64,000 nucleotides of DNA, taken from Psychrobacter sp. 1044. GTDB lineage: Bacteria; Pseudomonadota; Gammaproteobacteria; Pseudomonadales; Moraxellaceae. Below, in pieces: positions 54,924 to 64,000 of this stretch. Under the pieces are notes generated by a model that saw only the letters and a program-made list of their open reading frames with translations, searched no databases and was not told the origin of the DNA. The first letter of the stretch is position 1; every line of letters starts with the position of its first letter. The position numbers and the translations under genes are program-made. Where the stretch lies: contig NZ_CAJHAZ010000004.1 in assembly GCF_904846525.1 (NCBI RefSeq), forward strand, positions 157,532 through 221,531. The letters are read 5' to 3'.

Positions 54924-56360
54924 GTGAGCAACGCTGATACCTTACGCCAATTACATCAAGACCACTTAAGCAACTACAACAATCAAGAGCAACAAGCGAT
55001 TGAGCTGATGGGGCTATTGAATAAGCTCTATAATGAGCAAGACGTACAAGTGACCTTGTTCGGTGACACGTTAAATACGACGTCAGTTGGTCAAATATTG
55101 GCATTGCATCAAAAAGTAGCCTTGCGTAACCAAGACGCTAAATCTATTGATATCGCTGACACTTTAGCCATGGTTAAAGCGCTAGCGGCTAATGATAAGC
55201 TTCAGTCTGCACAGGTTGATGTTGGTCAATTAATCGCTAATGACAGTGATTTACAAGCAGCACTTCAAGCAGTTAATGTTGATGACACTACGGTTAATCC
55301 GGCGACTGATGTCGTGCTATACGGTTTTGGTCGTATTGGTCGTATTTTAACTCGCCTGCTATTATCACAAGCGTCAAGTGCTAAAGGTATGCAGTTAAAA
55401 GCCATCGTCGTACGTCCTGCGGCATCTGGCGATTTGGCCAAGCGCGCCTCATTGCTAGAGCGTGATTCGATCCATGGTAGCTTTGCTGGTGGCGTGGTGG
55501 TTGATGATGAAAACAACGGCTTGATTATCAATGGTCGCTTTGTTCAGGTCATCTACGCTAAAGATCCAAGCGAGATTGATTATACGGCTTACGGTATCAA
55601 TGATGCGTTAGTGATTGACAACACGGGTATCTGGAAAGATGAAGCGGGTCTTGGTAAGCACTTGCAATCGACTGGTGTGAAAAAAGTCCTATTAACAGCC
55701 CCAGCTGGCGGTGAGATTAAAAACGTTGTTTATGGTGTGAATAACGAAACAGTCGGTGAAGATACCATCGTCAGTGCGGCGAGCTGTACCACCAACGCAA
55801 TCACCCCAACGTTAAAAGTATTGAACGATGAATACGGTATCGAAAACGGTCACGTTGAAACGATTCACTCATTCACTAACGATCAAAACTTGATTGATAA
55901 TTATCATAAAGCGGATCGCCGTGGTCGTAGTGCTGTATTGAATATGGTTATTACCAGTACGGGTGCTGCTAAAGCGGTTGGTAAAGCATTGCCAGAGCTT
56001 AGTGGTAAACTAACGGGTAATGCCATCCGTGTACCAACGCCAAACGTCAGCTTAGCGATTTTAAACTTGAATCTTAAAACAGCACCAGAAAATGCTGATG
56101 CATTAAACGAGTTTATGCGTAAAGTATCTAATAGCAGTCAGTGGCAAACACAAATTGCTTATACAGATTCTACCGAAGCGGTATCGACGGATTTTGTTGG
56201 TGATACCCATGTAGGTATCGTTGATGCCCAAGCGACTATTTTGACCGACAATCATGCCATTGTTTATATCTGGTATGACAATGAAGTTGGCTATAGTACG
56301 CAAGTATTACGTTTAGCCACACAAATGGCAGGCATCAGTTATACACAGATTCCAGCTTAA
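54924..56360 (+). CDS. glyceraldehyde-3-phosphate dehydrogenase, long form
   Basis: This enzyme converts glyceraldehyde-3-phosphate and phosphate to 1,3-bisphosphoglycerate with NAD(P). The 478 residues include an N-terminal ~125-residue extension before the Rossmann motif DVVLYGFGRIGRILTRLLL. The catalytic Cys288 is in SAASCTTNAITP; the C-terminal WYDNEVGYSTQVL is a GapDH signature. GTG 54924 lies nine bases after AAGG; ATG 54915, two bases after the same AAGG, would add three residues. The extended form is known from Acinetobacter and Pseudomonas, where it may serve gluconeogenesis or polymer breakdown; that role is an inference. Confidence 0.88.
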   Translation: MSNADTLRQLHQDHLSNYNNQEQQAIELMGLLNKLYNEQDVQVTLFGDTLNTTSVGQILALHQKVALRNQDAKSIDIADTLAMVKALAANDKLQSAQVDVGQLIANDSDLQAALQAVNVDDTTVNPATDVVLYGFGRIGRILTRLLLSQASSAKGMQLKAIVVRPAASGDLAKRASLLERDSIHGSFAGGVVVDDENNGLIINGRFVQVIYAKDPSEIDYTAYGINDALVIDNTGIWKDEAGLGKHLQSTGVKKVLLTAPAGGEIKNVVYGVNNETVGEDTIVSAASCTTNAITPTLKVLNDEYGIENGHVETIHSFTNDQNLIDNYHKADRRGRSAVLNMVITSTGAAKAVGKALPELSGKLTGNAIRVPTPNVSLAILNLNLKTAPENADALNEFMRKVSNSSQWQTQIAYTDSTEAVSTDFVGDTHVGIVDAQATILTDNHAIVYIWYDNEVGYSTQVLRLATQMAGISYTQIPA

Positions 56361-56477
56361 TACATTTGTACAGCAGTAGTGAGTTTTTAATATTGAGGTA
56401 CTCTTTATAAGAAAGTACTTTAATAGTCACTTTTAGCATGGACAAATAGATGTGGTTTTTTAAGTTAATATATACCG

Positions 56478-56512
56478 CACCCGATAGTCCAATTGGTTAT
56501 CGGGTGTTATTG
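56478..56512 (+). terminator. terminator of gapdh
   Basis: Perfect 9-bp stem CACCCGATA / TATCGGGTG, 11-nt loop, then TTATTGT. The T-run is short. Confidence 0.6.
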
Positions 56513-56630
56513 TCATAAATAAAGCAATGATATATAGCAACATAGACGTAAGTCTCCTATTTTTTAAAAGATACCTATAGGCAAAAGAAGCAGTATATGA
56601 CTGCTATTGAGTCTATAAACTAGAGTGTAA

Positions 56631-57863
<1,233 letters not shown>

Positions 57864-57942
57864 GCTAACACGCTTGAGCTGATATACTTGAATTTTTTAG
57901 ATCAATCCCCGTAATCAATTCACATGAGAGACAGGAGTTTAT

Positions 57943-59115
57943 ATGGCAGGTGACATAGAAAACACGACCGAAGAAGCAAGGTTTATTAAACAAACTCGCA
58001 ACTTTGATATTCAGCGCGTTATTGTCAAGATTGGCTCATCGTTGTTAACCAATAACGGTCGAGGGCTGGATCGAACTGCCATATACGAGTGGGCAAAGCA
58101 GATCGCTAAATTGCACAAGCAAGGCGTCGAAGTACTGCTAGTATCGTCAGGTGCCGTTGCTGAAGGTGTGGTACGAATGAATCTTGAGGAGCGCCCGAAG
58201 AAACTAGCAGCACTACAGGCCTGTGCTTCTATTGGTCAAATGGGTTTGATTGAAACGTGGTGGTCAGCATTAATCCAACATGGTATTCAAAGCTCGCAGC
58301 TGCTACTAACACATGATGATTTGTCTAATCGTAGCCGTTATCTCAATACGACGGGCGCGTTGACACAATTATTAGAATGGCGCGTGCTCCCAGTGATTAA
58401 TGAAAACGACACTATTACCATTGATGAAATTAAATTTGGTGATAATGATACTTTGGGCGCGATGGCAGCGGCGATGGTCAATGCCGATTTATATATCATT
58501 TTAACCGATCAAGAGGGGGTGTTTACGGACAACCCACGTGACAATCCTAATGCAAAAATGATTCGCCAAGAGCGTGCGATGGCGGATTACTTATTTGATA
58601 TTGCAGGAGATGGTGGCAAGCTTGGTCGCGGCGGTATGCTGACCAAAATTCGTGCTGGTCGTCTCGCTGCAATGGGTGGCTGTCCAACCGTTATCGTGAG
58701 CGGTGCTATCGATGATGTTATCACTCGTGTGGTATCAGGCGAAGCGGTCGGTACTTTGTTGACCACCAATGATCAAGACAAAATCATTGCACGTAAACAA
58801 TGGCTTGCCGCACATTTACGTATGTCAGGCACTCTAATAGTCGATGCAGGCGCAGCAAAAGCAGTAGTCGAGCATCACAAGAGCTTGCTACCGGTCGGCG
58901 TCGTAGAAGTACGCGGTGATTTCGATGAAGGTGACGTGGTTGAGGTGGTGCATCAAGATACGGGCGAGCGTTTAGCGGTTGGACAAGTGAACTTCTCCTC
59001 TCGTGATGCTTGCCGAGTGGCTCGTGAGCGTACTGAGCAGTTTGATAGAATTCTTGGTAATAATGAAGAGCGTGTGGTCATGGTACACCGTGATAATTTA
59101 GCGCTGACCATGTAG
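57943..59115 (+). CDS. proB: glutamate 5-kinase
   Basis: ProB phosphorylates glutamate in the first step of proline synthesis and is feedback-inhibited by proline. An amino-acid-kinase domain (about 25-270; VIVKIGSSLLTN, VLLVSSGAVAEGV, INENDTITIDE) is followed by a PUA domain (about 290-380). The length is 390 residues, somewhat long at the N-terminus. Ribosome site ACAGGAG. Its partner proA is not in the window. Confidence 0.96.
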   Translation: MAGDIENTTEEARFIKQTRNFDIQRVIVKIGSSLLTNNGRGLDRTAIYEWAKQIAKLHKQGVEVLLVSSGAVAEGVVRMNLEERPKKLAALQACASIGQMGLIETWWSALIQHGIQSSQLLLTHDDLSNRSRYLNTTGALTQLLEWRVLPVINENDTITIDEIKFGDNDTLGAMAAAMVNADLYIILTDQEGVFTDNPRDNPNAKMIRQERAMADYLFDIAGDGGKLGRGGMLTKIRAGRLAAMGGCPTVIVSGAIDDVITRVVSGEAVGTLLTTNDQDKIIARKQWLAAHLRMSGTLIVDAGAAKAVVEHHKSLLPVGVVEVRGDFDEGDVVEVVHQDTGERLAVGQVNFSSRDACRVARERTEQFDRILGNNEERVVMVHRDNLALTM

Positions 59116-59355
59116 ACCATTGATGGTATTCATCCGATTTCAAATATGAGCACGATATTATTGATTAAAGACTAACGGCAAATGACGCTCTAAAAAATAC
59201 AAATACTTTTAATGATTATTATTCTTATGATTTTTAACACGAGGGATATTAACCAATAAATTGTTATTAACTAATGCCTCATTATTTGTGGTTTTTTTAG
59301 CATAGGTTGTCGCTATCTAAACGTTTTAATATTCTTTTATTCAACTTATTTTATC

Positions 59356-59397
59356 CAGCACCGTATTCATTGATAATCATGAATGCGGTGTTGTTTT
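59356..59397 (+). promoter_or_regulatory. hairpin immediately upstream of the hemE ribosome site
   Basis: Arms CAGCACCGTATTCAT (59356-59370) and ATGAATGCGGTGTTG (59379-59393) pair at all 15 positions, two of them G-U pairs, which only form on the plus-strand RNA. TTTT and then the hemE ribosome site (GGAG) follow. It could act as a terminator/attenuator after proB or as a translational control element for hemE. Confidence 0.55.
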
Positions 59398-59409
59398 GGA
59401 GATTTGTAC

Positions 59410-60546
59410 ATGAGTGCTTCAGACAATAGTAACTCGATCCAGCAAGAATTTGCGCCTTTAAAGAACGACAGATTGTTACGGGCATTACGCTTTGAATCAA
59501 TAGACACCACGCCAGTCTGGATGATGCGTCAAGCTGGTCGTTATTTACCAGAATATAAGGCCACTCGTGCAGAAGCGGGCGACTTTATGAGTCTGTGCAA
59601 AGATACGGACCGCGCTACTGAAGTCACTTTACAGCCACTACGCCGTTATGATTTAGATGCTGCTATCTTATTTAGCGATATTTTGACCATACCTGACGCT
59701 ATGGGTCTAGGCTTATACTTTGAGGCGGGCGAAGGCCCTAAGTTTAAACATCCTATTCGTACGCAAGCAGACTTAGATAGATTGCCAGTACTTGAACCCA
59801 ATGATTCTCTTGATTATGTCATGCGTGCGGTGACGAGCATCCGCAAAGCACTAAATGGTCAAGTGCCTTTATTTGGTTTCTCTGGTAGTCCATGGACATT
59901 GGCCACCTACATGATTGAAGGCGGCAGCTCAAAAGACTATCGTTATACTAAAGGATTTTTGTATAGCAACCCTGATTTCTTGCATCAATTATTAGATAAA
60001 TTAGCCACTTCGGTCATTGATTATCTAGATGCACAAGTGGTCGCTGGTGCTCAAATTTTACAGATTTTTGATAGTTGGGGCGGGGCGCTTGGCCATCGTC
60101 AGTTTATTGATTTTTCTCATGCTTATAATAAGCGTATCGTCGCTGAATTAAAAGTACGCCATCCGCAGATACCAGTGGTATTATTTACCAAAGGTGGTGG
60201 GTTATGGTTGGATGTGCAAGCAGATAGTCAAGCCGATGTTTTAGGGTTAGATTGGACGATGCCCATTGATCGTGCACGCCAAGTATTGGCTGAAAGTCAG
60301 CGTCAATTGACCAAACAGCATAAAAAACTACAGAGTAGTAAAGCCATTCAAGGTAACTTGGATCCAGCAACATTGTATGGTTCACCTGCGACGATTCGTG
60401 CTGAAGTAAATGCAATGCTTGACAGTGCTTATGCGAGCGGCGAAAAAACGGGTTATATAGCAAACTTAGGTCATGGTATTACGCAGTGGGTTAATCCTGA
60501 CAATGCCAAAGTATTTATCGATGCGGTGCACGATTATAAAATCTAA
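59410..60546 (+). CDS. hemE: uroporphyrinogen decarboxylase
   Basis: HemE decarboxylates uroporphyrinogen III to coproporphyrinogen III in haem synthesis. It contains [58 protein letters not shown] and [10 protein letters not shown]. The frame opens at 59383 inside a hairpin, but GGAG precedes ATG 59410 (MSASDNSNS), giving 378 residues; the start of the conserved domain is near residue 15. It lies in the proB-argC region with a 294-bp gap upstream; no operon partner for haem synthesis is adjacent. Confidence 0.95.
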   Translation: MSASDNSNSIQQEFAPLKNDRLLRALRFESIDTTPVWMMRQAGRYLPEYKATRAEAGDFMSLCKDTDRATEVTLQPLRRYDLDAAILFSDILTIPDAMGLGLYFEAGEGPKFKHPIRTQADLDRLPVLEPNDSLDYVMRAVTSIRKALNGQVPLFGFSGSPWTLATYMIEGGSSKDYRYTKGFLYSNPDFLHQLLDKLATSVIDYLDAQVVAGAQILQIFDSWGGALGHRQFIDFSHAYNKRIVAELKVRHPQIPVVLFTKGGGLWLDVQADSQADVLGLDWTMPIDRARQVLAESQRQLTKQHKKLQSSKAIQGNLDPATLYGSPATIRAEVNAMLDSAYASGEKTGYIANLGHGITQWVNPDNAKVFIDAVHDYKI

Positions 60547-60656
60547 AGCCGTTAGAATCCAAAAATGACAAAGTTCAGGTATATAAGCGAGCTTTCTATC
60601 TAAGATTTGTTTAACAAATACTGATATTTACCAAGTAAAATAAAAAGGAATATCTT

Positions 60657-61724
60657 ATGATTTCAGCAGCGATTGTTGGTGGCACAGGTTATACGGGTAT
60701 TGAGCTGATTCGCTTGTTATCTGCGCATCCTGAAGTATCTATTGATTTGCTAACCTCGCGTAGCGAAGCTGGTACACGCGCTGATGAGATATTTCCAAGC
60801 TTACGCGGTATATCAGATATTGTCTTTAGCGACTTGGGTGACGAGACGCTTGCAACACTGCAAAAGTGTGATGTGGTCTTTTTTGCCACTCCACATGGCG
60901 TAGCGATGAAGCAAGCAGAGGCGCTAACGCAAGCCAGTGTGAAAGTCATTGACTTGGCTGCTGATTTTCGTTTACAGTCACTGTCCGATTTTGAACACTG
61001 GTATCAGCAGTCGCATGCCTGTCCTGAGCTGCTAAAGACAGCTGTCTATGGTTTACCTGAAGTGAATCGAGATAAACTTGCCACTGCTTTAGTCGTCGGT
61101 AATCCTGGTTGTTATCCGACTACCGCTATTTTGGGTTTGAAACCAATAATCGATATGCAAAATAAGCAAGCAGAGAGATTGGTGGAATCACGCATTGTTA
61201 TCGATGCAAAGTCTGGTGTTTCTGGCGCTGGTCGCCAAGCTTCACTTGCGCTTAATTATGCTGAAACTACTGATAACTTTAAAGCTTATAGCGTTGAAGG
61301 ACATCGTCACCTGCCCGAGATTGAGCAAGGCGTGGCGCAGTTATTAGACAGTCAGTTCACCCATCGCGTTCGTTTTTTACCGCACCTTGTGCCGATGATA
61401 CGTGGCATGCTGAGCTCTATTCATCTTGAGCTGACGGATGCGGGTGCTGCTATTGATTGGCAGCAGATATTTGAAACATGCTATGAATCAGAAGCGTTTA
61501 TTGATGTCATGCCAAAAGGTATTTATCCAGATACCCGTAGTGTCCGTGCCAGTAACCGTTTACGCATTGCTGTGCATCAAAACAATGAACGGGCTGAATT
61601 AACAGTAATTGTCGTACAAGACAATTTGGTAAAAGGCGCTGCAGGACAAGCGGTACAAAATATGAATGTCATGTTCGGATTCGATGAAACAATGGGTCTA
61701 AACTTTGCACCTATTGTTCCGTAG
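60657..61724 (+). CDS. argC: N-acetyl-gamma-glutamyl-phosphate reductase
   Basis: ArgC reduces N-acetylglutamyl phosphate to the semialdehyde in arginine synthesis. It has AAIVGGTGYTGIELIRLLSAHPE at the N-terminus and the catalytic Cys in VGNPGCYPTT; 355 residues, the usual long form. AAAAAGGAATATCTT upstream is a good ribosome site. The next gene downstream is an unknown coiled-coil membrane protein. Confidence 0.96.
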   Translation: MISAAIVGGTGYTGIELIRLLSAHPEVSIDLLTSRSEAGTRADEIFPSLRGISDIVFSDLGDETLATLQKCDVVFFATPHGVAMKQAEALTQASVKVIDLAADFRLQSLSDFEHWYQQSHACPELLKTAVYGLPEVNRDKLATALVVGNPGCYPTTAILGLKPIIDMQNKQAERLVESRIVIDAKSGVSGAGRQASLALNYAETTDNFKAYSVEGHRHLPEIEQGVAQLLDSQFTHRVRFLPHLVPMIRGMLSSIHLELTDAGAAIDWQQIFETCYESEAFIDVMPKGIYPDTRSVRASNRLRIAVHQNNERAELTVIVVQDNLVKGAAGQAVQNMNVMFGFDETMGLNFAPIVP

Positions 61725-61825
61725 CAGATGTTTAGCTGTGGTCAAATCATTCACATTTATGGTGCTAGGTATTGATTATAAATTCCGCTATAATATTGCC
61801 ATTACTGTTAAGAGATATTGTCTAA

Positions 61826-62692
61826 ATGCGTGTCAAGCTTGTACGACGCTTTTGCTCACAGCCCGCACTTTCATCGTGCAAAGACTCTGATTTGTATCAT
61901 TTAGAGCGTAGTCCGCATTCTCTTAAAACCAATGCTAGTTCAGTAACTAAGGTAGGTGGTACCCAACAAGGGGCATCCACATTGGTGTTGGCTCTCTTTG
62001 TCGTTGTCATATTGGTGACTGCCATTGTTGGATTGATATTCGGTCATAAATTAGGATATCAGCGTGGCTTTCATTCTATGCAAACTGAAACCAAGCAAGC
62101 GATGGTCAATAGCACTGAGGCAACAAAAGCGCTTGAAGATTTACGTCTTAGTCATAAAATAGCGGCCAATCAAGCCGCTACTGCTAAGCAGGAGCTGGCG
62201 ATTAGCTTGGCAAACATCAAAGAGTTGCGTGAAAACCAGCAAGAATTAACGGTTGAGAATAGACAGGTCTCTCAACTGAATGAATTATATGCTGATGTCC
62301 TTCGTGACAAAGGCGGCATGCCTCTACAGGTGATAGCGGCAAAGATTGAGCCATTACCTGAAAATGCCTTCGAATATGGTTTCGATATAGGCATGCTTGC
62401 TAGCGATGGCAAAGCCAAACGCCTAAAGCCAACGTTGACGTTGCTCAATGACGATGATTTTGTAGAGGTGCCGCTAGATCCTCCAGTTTATACTATTGAA
62501 GGTATCGTTCGTATTCGTGGTCGTTTCATGATGCCATCAGGCTTTAAACCGTTACAAGTCAAACTCAGCTTACAAGCTGGCGGGCAACAAGTGGAGCAGC
62601 TCTATGATTGGAAGCTTGGCGACCGAGTTGATAATATGCCGTTATCACTTTTAGATTTACCTGAAGTCGACGAAAGTCCGATTGAGCCTTAA
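61826..62692 (+). CDS. inner-membrane coiled-coil protein of unknown function
   Basis: The protein has 288 residues. A basic, polar N-terminus (1-50) is followed by one membrane span (about 52-73), a coiled-coil of ~70 residues rich in Gln/Glu/Lys/Ala/Asn (about 88-160), and a globular C-terminal domain (about 180-280) with GMPLQVIAAKIEPLPENAFEYGFD and EGIVRIRGRFMMP. It resembles the DUF6776-type proteins found near argC in several gammaproteobacteria. That match is from memory and not checked. It probably faces the periplasm with the coiled coil projecting from the membrane. Function unknown. Confidence 0.65.
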   Translation: MRVKLVRRFCSQPALSSCKDSDLYHLERSPHSLKTNASSVTKVGGTQQGASTLVLALFVVVILVTAIVGLIFGHKLGYQRGFHSMQTETKQAMVNSTEATKALEDLRLSHKIAANQAATAKQELAISLANIKELRENQQELTVENRQVSQLNELYADVLRDKGGMPLQVIAAKIEPLPENAFEYGFDIGMLASDGKAKRLKPTLTLLNDDDFVEVPLDPPVYTIEGIVRIRGRFMMPSGFKPLQVKLSLQAGGQQVEQLYDWKLGDRVDNMPLSLLDLPEVDESPIEP

Positions 62693-62707
62693 TCTATTCA
62701 TATTTAA

Positions 62708-62752
62708 GAGCGCTATAATAAGCATTGCATTTGCCAACCTCTGTTAGCGCTC
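62708..62752 (+). other. inverted repeat upstream of clpS
   Basis: Arms GAGCGCTA and TAGCGCTC (8-bp, perfect) with a 29-nt loop between the coiled-coil gene and clpS. No T-tract; the role is unclear. Confidence 0.4.
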
Positions 62753-62785
62753 CTTATTCTGTTATAAATATAACCATTAATTTGT

Positions 62786-63202
62786 ATGCCAATTATGATA
62801 AAACAAACCCTATTGCAAGCGTTGCCAACTGTTGCTGATTGGCACTTTCCAACTATACCTGCTCATCGTGCACAAGATGGTGATACGGACGGCGAAACCT
62901 CGCCACAAGCAGATGTACTGGTTGCAGAGCCAGAAGTGGCTAAGCCGCCTATGTATGCCGTCGTTATGTATAATGATAATTATACGCCGATGGAGTTCGT
63001 CGTTTATATTTTACAGTCTGAATTTCGTCATAGTATGGATTCGGCAGTCGAAGTTATGCTAACGATTCATAACAGTAGCAAAGGCATTGCTGGTATCTAT
63101 CCGAAAGATATCGCTGAGACCAAAGCCAAAAAAGTAAACAGTCTGGCACATCGTGAAGGCTATCCATTATTGACCCAGATTGAGCCACATCAAGGCGAAT
63201 AA
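62786..63202 (+). CDS. clpS: ATP-dependent Clp protease adaptor ClpS
   Basis: ClpS delivers N-degron substrates to ClpAP. The core (from residue ~55) has PMYAVVMYNDNYTPMEFVVYIL and HNSSKGIAGIYPKDIAETKAKKVNSLAHREGYPL, with the Asn/Asp (NDNYTP) and Met of the N-degron pocket. It has 138 residues against ~106 in E. coli, so the N-terminal extension is long (about 54 residues, acidic and Pro-rich). No ribosome site is obvious; the start may also be the ATG at 62795. ClpA, normally immediately downstream, is not within the remaining 800 bp. Confidence 0.88.
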   Translation: MPIMIKQTLLQALPTVADWHFPTIPAHRAQDGDTDGETSPQADVLVAEPEVAKPPMYAVVMYNDNYTPMEFVVYILQSEFRHSMDSAVEVMLTIHNSSKGIAGIYPKDIAETKAKKVNSLAHREGYPLLTQIEPHQGE

Positions 63203-64000
63203 GAAAATAGCGTAAATATGAATTTAAAGTTTTATCTTGTTTTCGTGTTTTTATCTTATTATTTCCAATGGTTTTATCGTTTATAAACCCTGTAAAGCTC
63301 TAAAAACCGCTCATTGTGAGCTTGATAGGTACTCTGTATCCAAGCAGTCACTCATAAATTCCTTATTATAAAAATTTCCTAACCTTGATTTTTCTTTAAT
63401 ATACCCTTATCTATATTAAGTCATCACATCAAACAGCTGTCTAAATTTTATAGAAATGATTGCTGCACTCGTATCATTTTCTAGTCATCCTATTAACTTG
63501 AATTTTTCTATAATTTAATCAGCTGATGGCTTAAAAAAGTCATTTGTATCTTTCATTCTCTCATTTATTATTCTATTACCGATTTCTCCTTTATTTTCTC
63601 AGCTTTTGAAGCTTTCATGCTATTTCGTTACTATAAATATTGATGCGCAGTACGCCTTGATACATTTTAGTCTGTGTTAATAGATTGACTCTTCTTAAGT
63701 ATCGTGTTGAGATAAAGAAAAGCAAGTATGAGTGATCAAAACGCTTAATTGGTGATAAGTAGATAGCACTGCTACTTGAGTAATACATGGTCAATATCAT
63801 TTAGCGCTGTCTTTTGATAATACAGATTTAGCCCTTGAACAATCCATCTGTCGCCCTGATTTACTTACTAACTCATTCATAAAGCTATCAATTATAAAGA
63901 TAGGTATAACCGTAGGAAGTCGTTATAGTGCATTAAGTATAAAAATGTTATAAGATAAAACATCTCAACAGATATACTCAATTATCATGACTTACTCACT
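63203..64000. other. 798-bp AT-rich gene-free end of the window
   Basis: No protein of convincing length, tRNA or terminator-quality hairpin is seen. The short frame at 63615-63800 (minus) has no ribosome site or recognisable product. An ATG at 63988 has no visible ribosome site. A weak AAGCTC/GAGCTT pair lies near 63295-63325. Confidence 0.5.

Noticed and set aside
63615..63800. 61-residue minus-strand frame in the final gap
   Set aside because: No ribosome site, low-complexity AT-rich, no recognisable motif.

Overview
The window is a stretch of core chromosome from a gammaproteobacterium. The moderate-to-low GC, the proteins rich in Asn, Gln, Ser and Asp, and the gene set (a pyrH-to-lpxA envelope cluster without skp, TamA/TamB, amgK-murU beside lptD-surA, a Cio-type bd oxidase) point to Moraxellaceae, most likely Psychrobacter. 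This is recognition from memory, not a database match. I see no prophage, CRISPR array, integrase or resistance island. The only mobile-element trace is a non-coding 174-bp element with inverted-repeat ends downstream of tamB.

Layout: 1-4127 holds a partial lipoprotein gene, tRNA-Leu(TAG) and the NtrB/NtrC nitrogen two-component pair, all on the minus strand. 4263-17870 is one long plus-strand run: rimO, pyrH, frr, uppS, cdsA, dxr, rseP, bamA, lpxD, fabZ, lpxA. It joins ribosome and nucleotide functions to isoprenoid, phospholipid, outer-membrane-protein and lipid A synthesis. Several of its gaps carry perfect hairpins without a T-tract. 18181-24473 has a Na+-coupled NSS transporter, tgt, a secreted SOUL protein, asd and a membrane-anchored EEP-domain enzyme. 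24969-32045 has surA and lptD (minus strand) facing away from the cell-wall recycling pair amgK-murU (plus strand).

32207-41854 is a minus-strand run: a DUF2474-like 38-residue micro-protein, a Cio-type bd oxidase (cydB, cydA), a large lipoprotein esterase, an exported TPR-like protein, coq7 and an LplT-like MFS carrier. 42319-51072 is tamA-tamB, followed by the MITE-like element and an unlisted 54-residue hemP gene with a Fur box over its promoter. 51787-63202 is plus strand: a Nudix/thiamine-synthase-like fusion, a lipocalin with a long leader, a long-form gapdh, obgE, proB, hemE, argC, a coiled-coil membrane protein and clpS. The last 800 bases are AT-rich and appear gene-free.

The dominant theme is envelope biogenesis: the lipid A enzymes, LptD, BamA, SurA, RseP and TamAB make and deliver outer-membrane components, while UppS and AmgK/MurU feed peptidoglycan synthesis. 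The most unusual features are long disordered additions to conserved proteins (TamA, LptD, RimO, NtrB, NtrC, lipocalin), two micro-genes, the loss of skp and lpxB from the cluster, the strand-specific hairpin before hemE, and a structured intergenic stretch at 24480-24780 that could be a small RNA.
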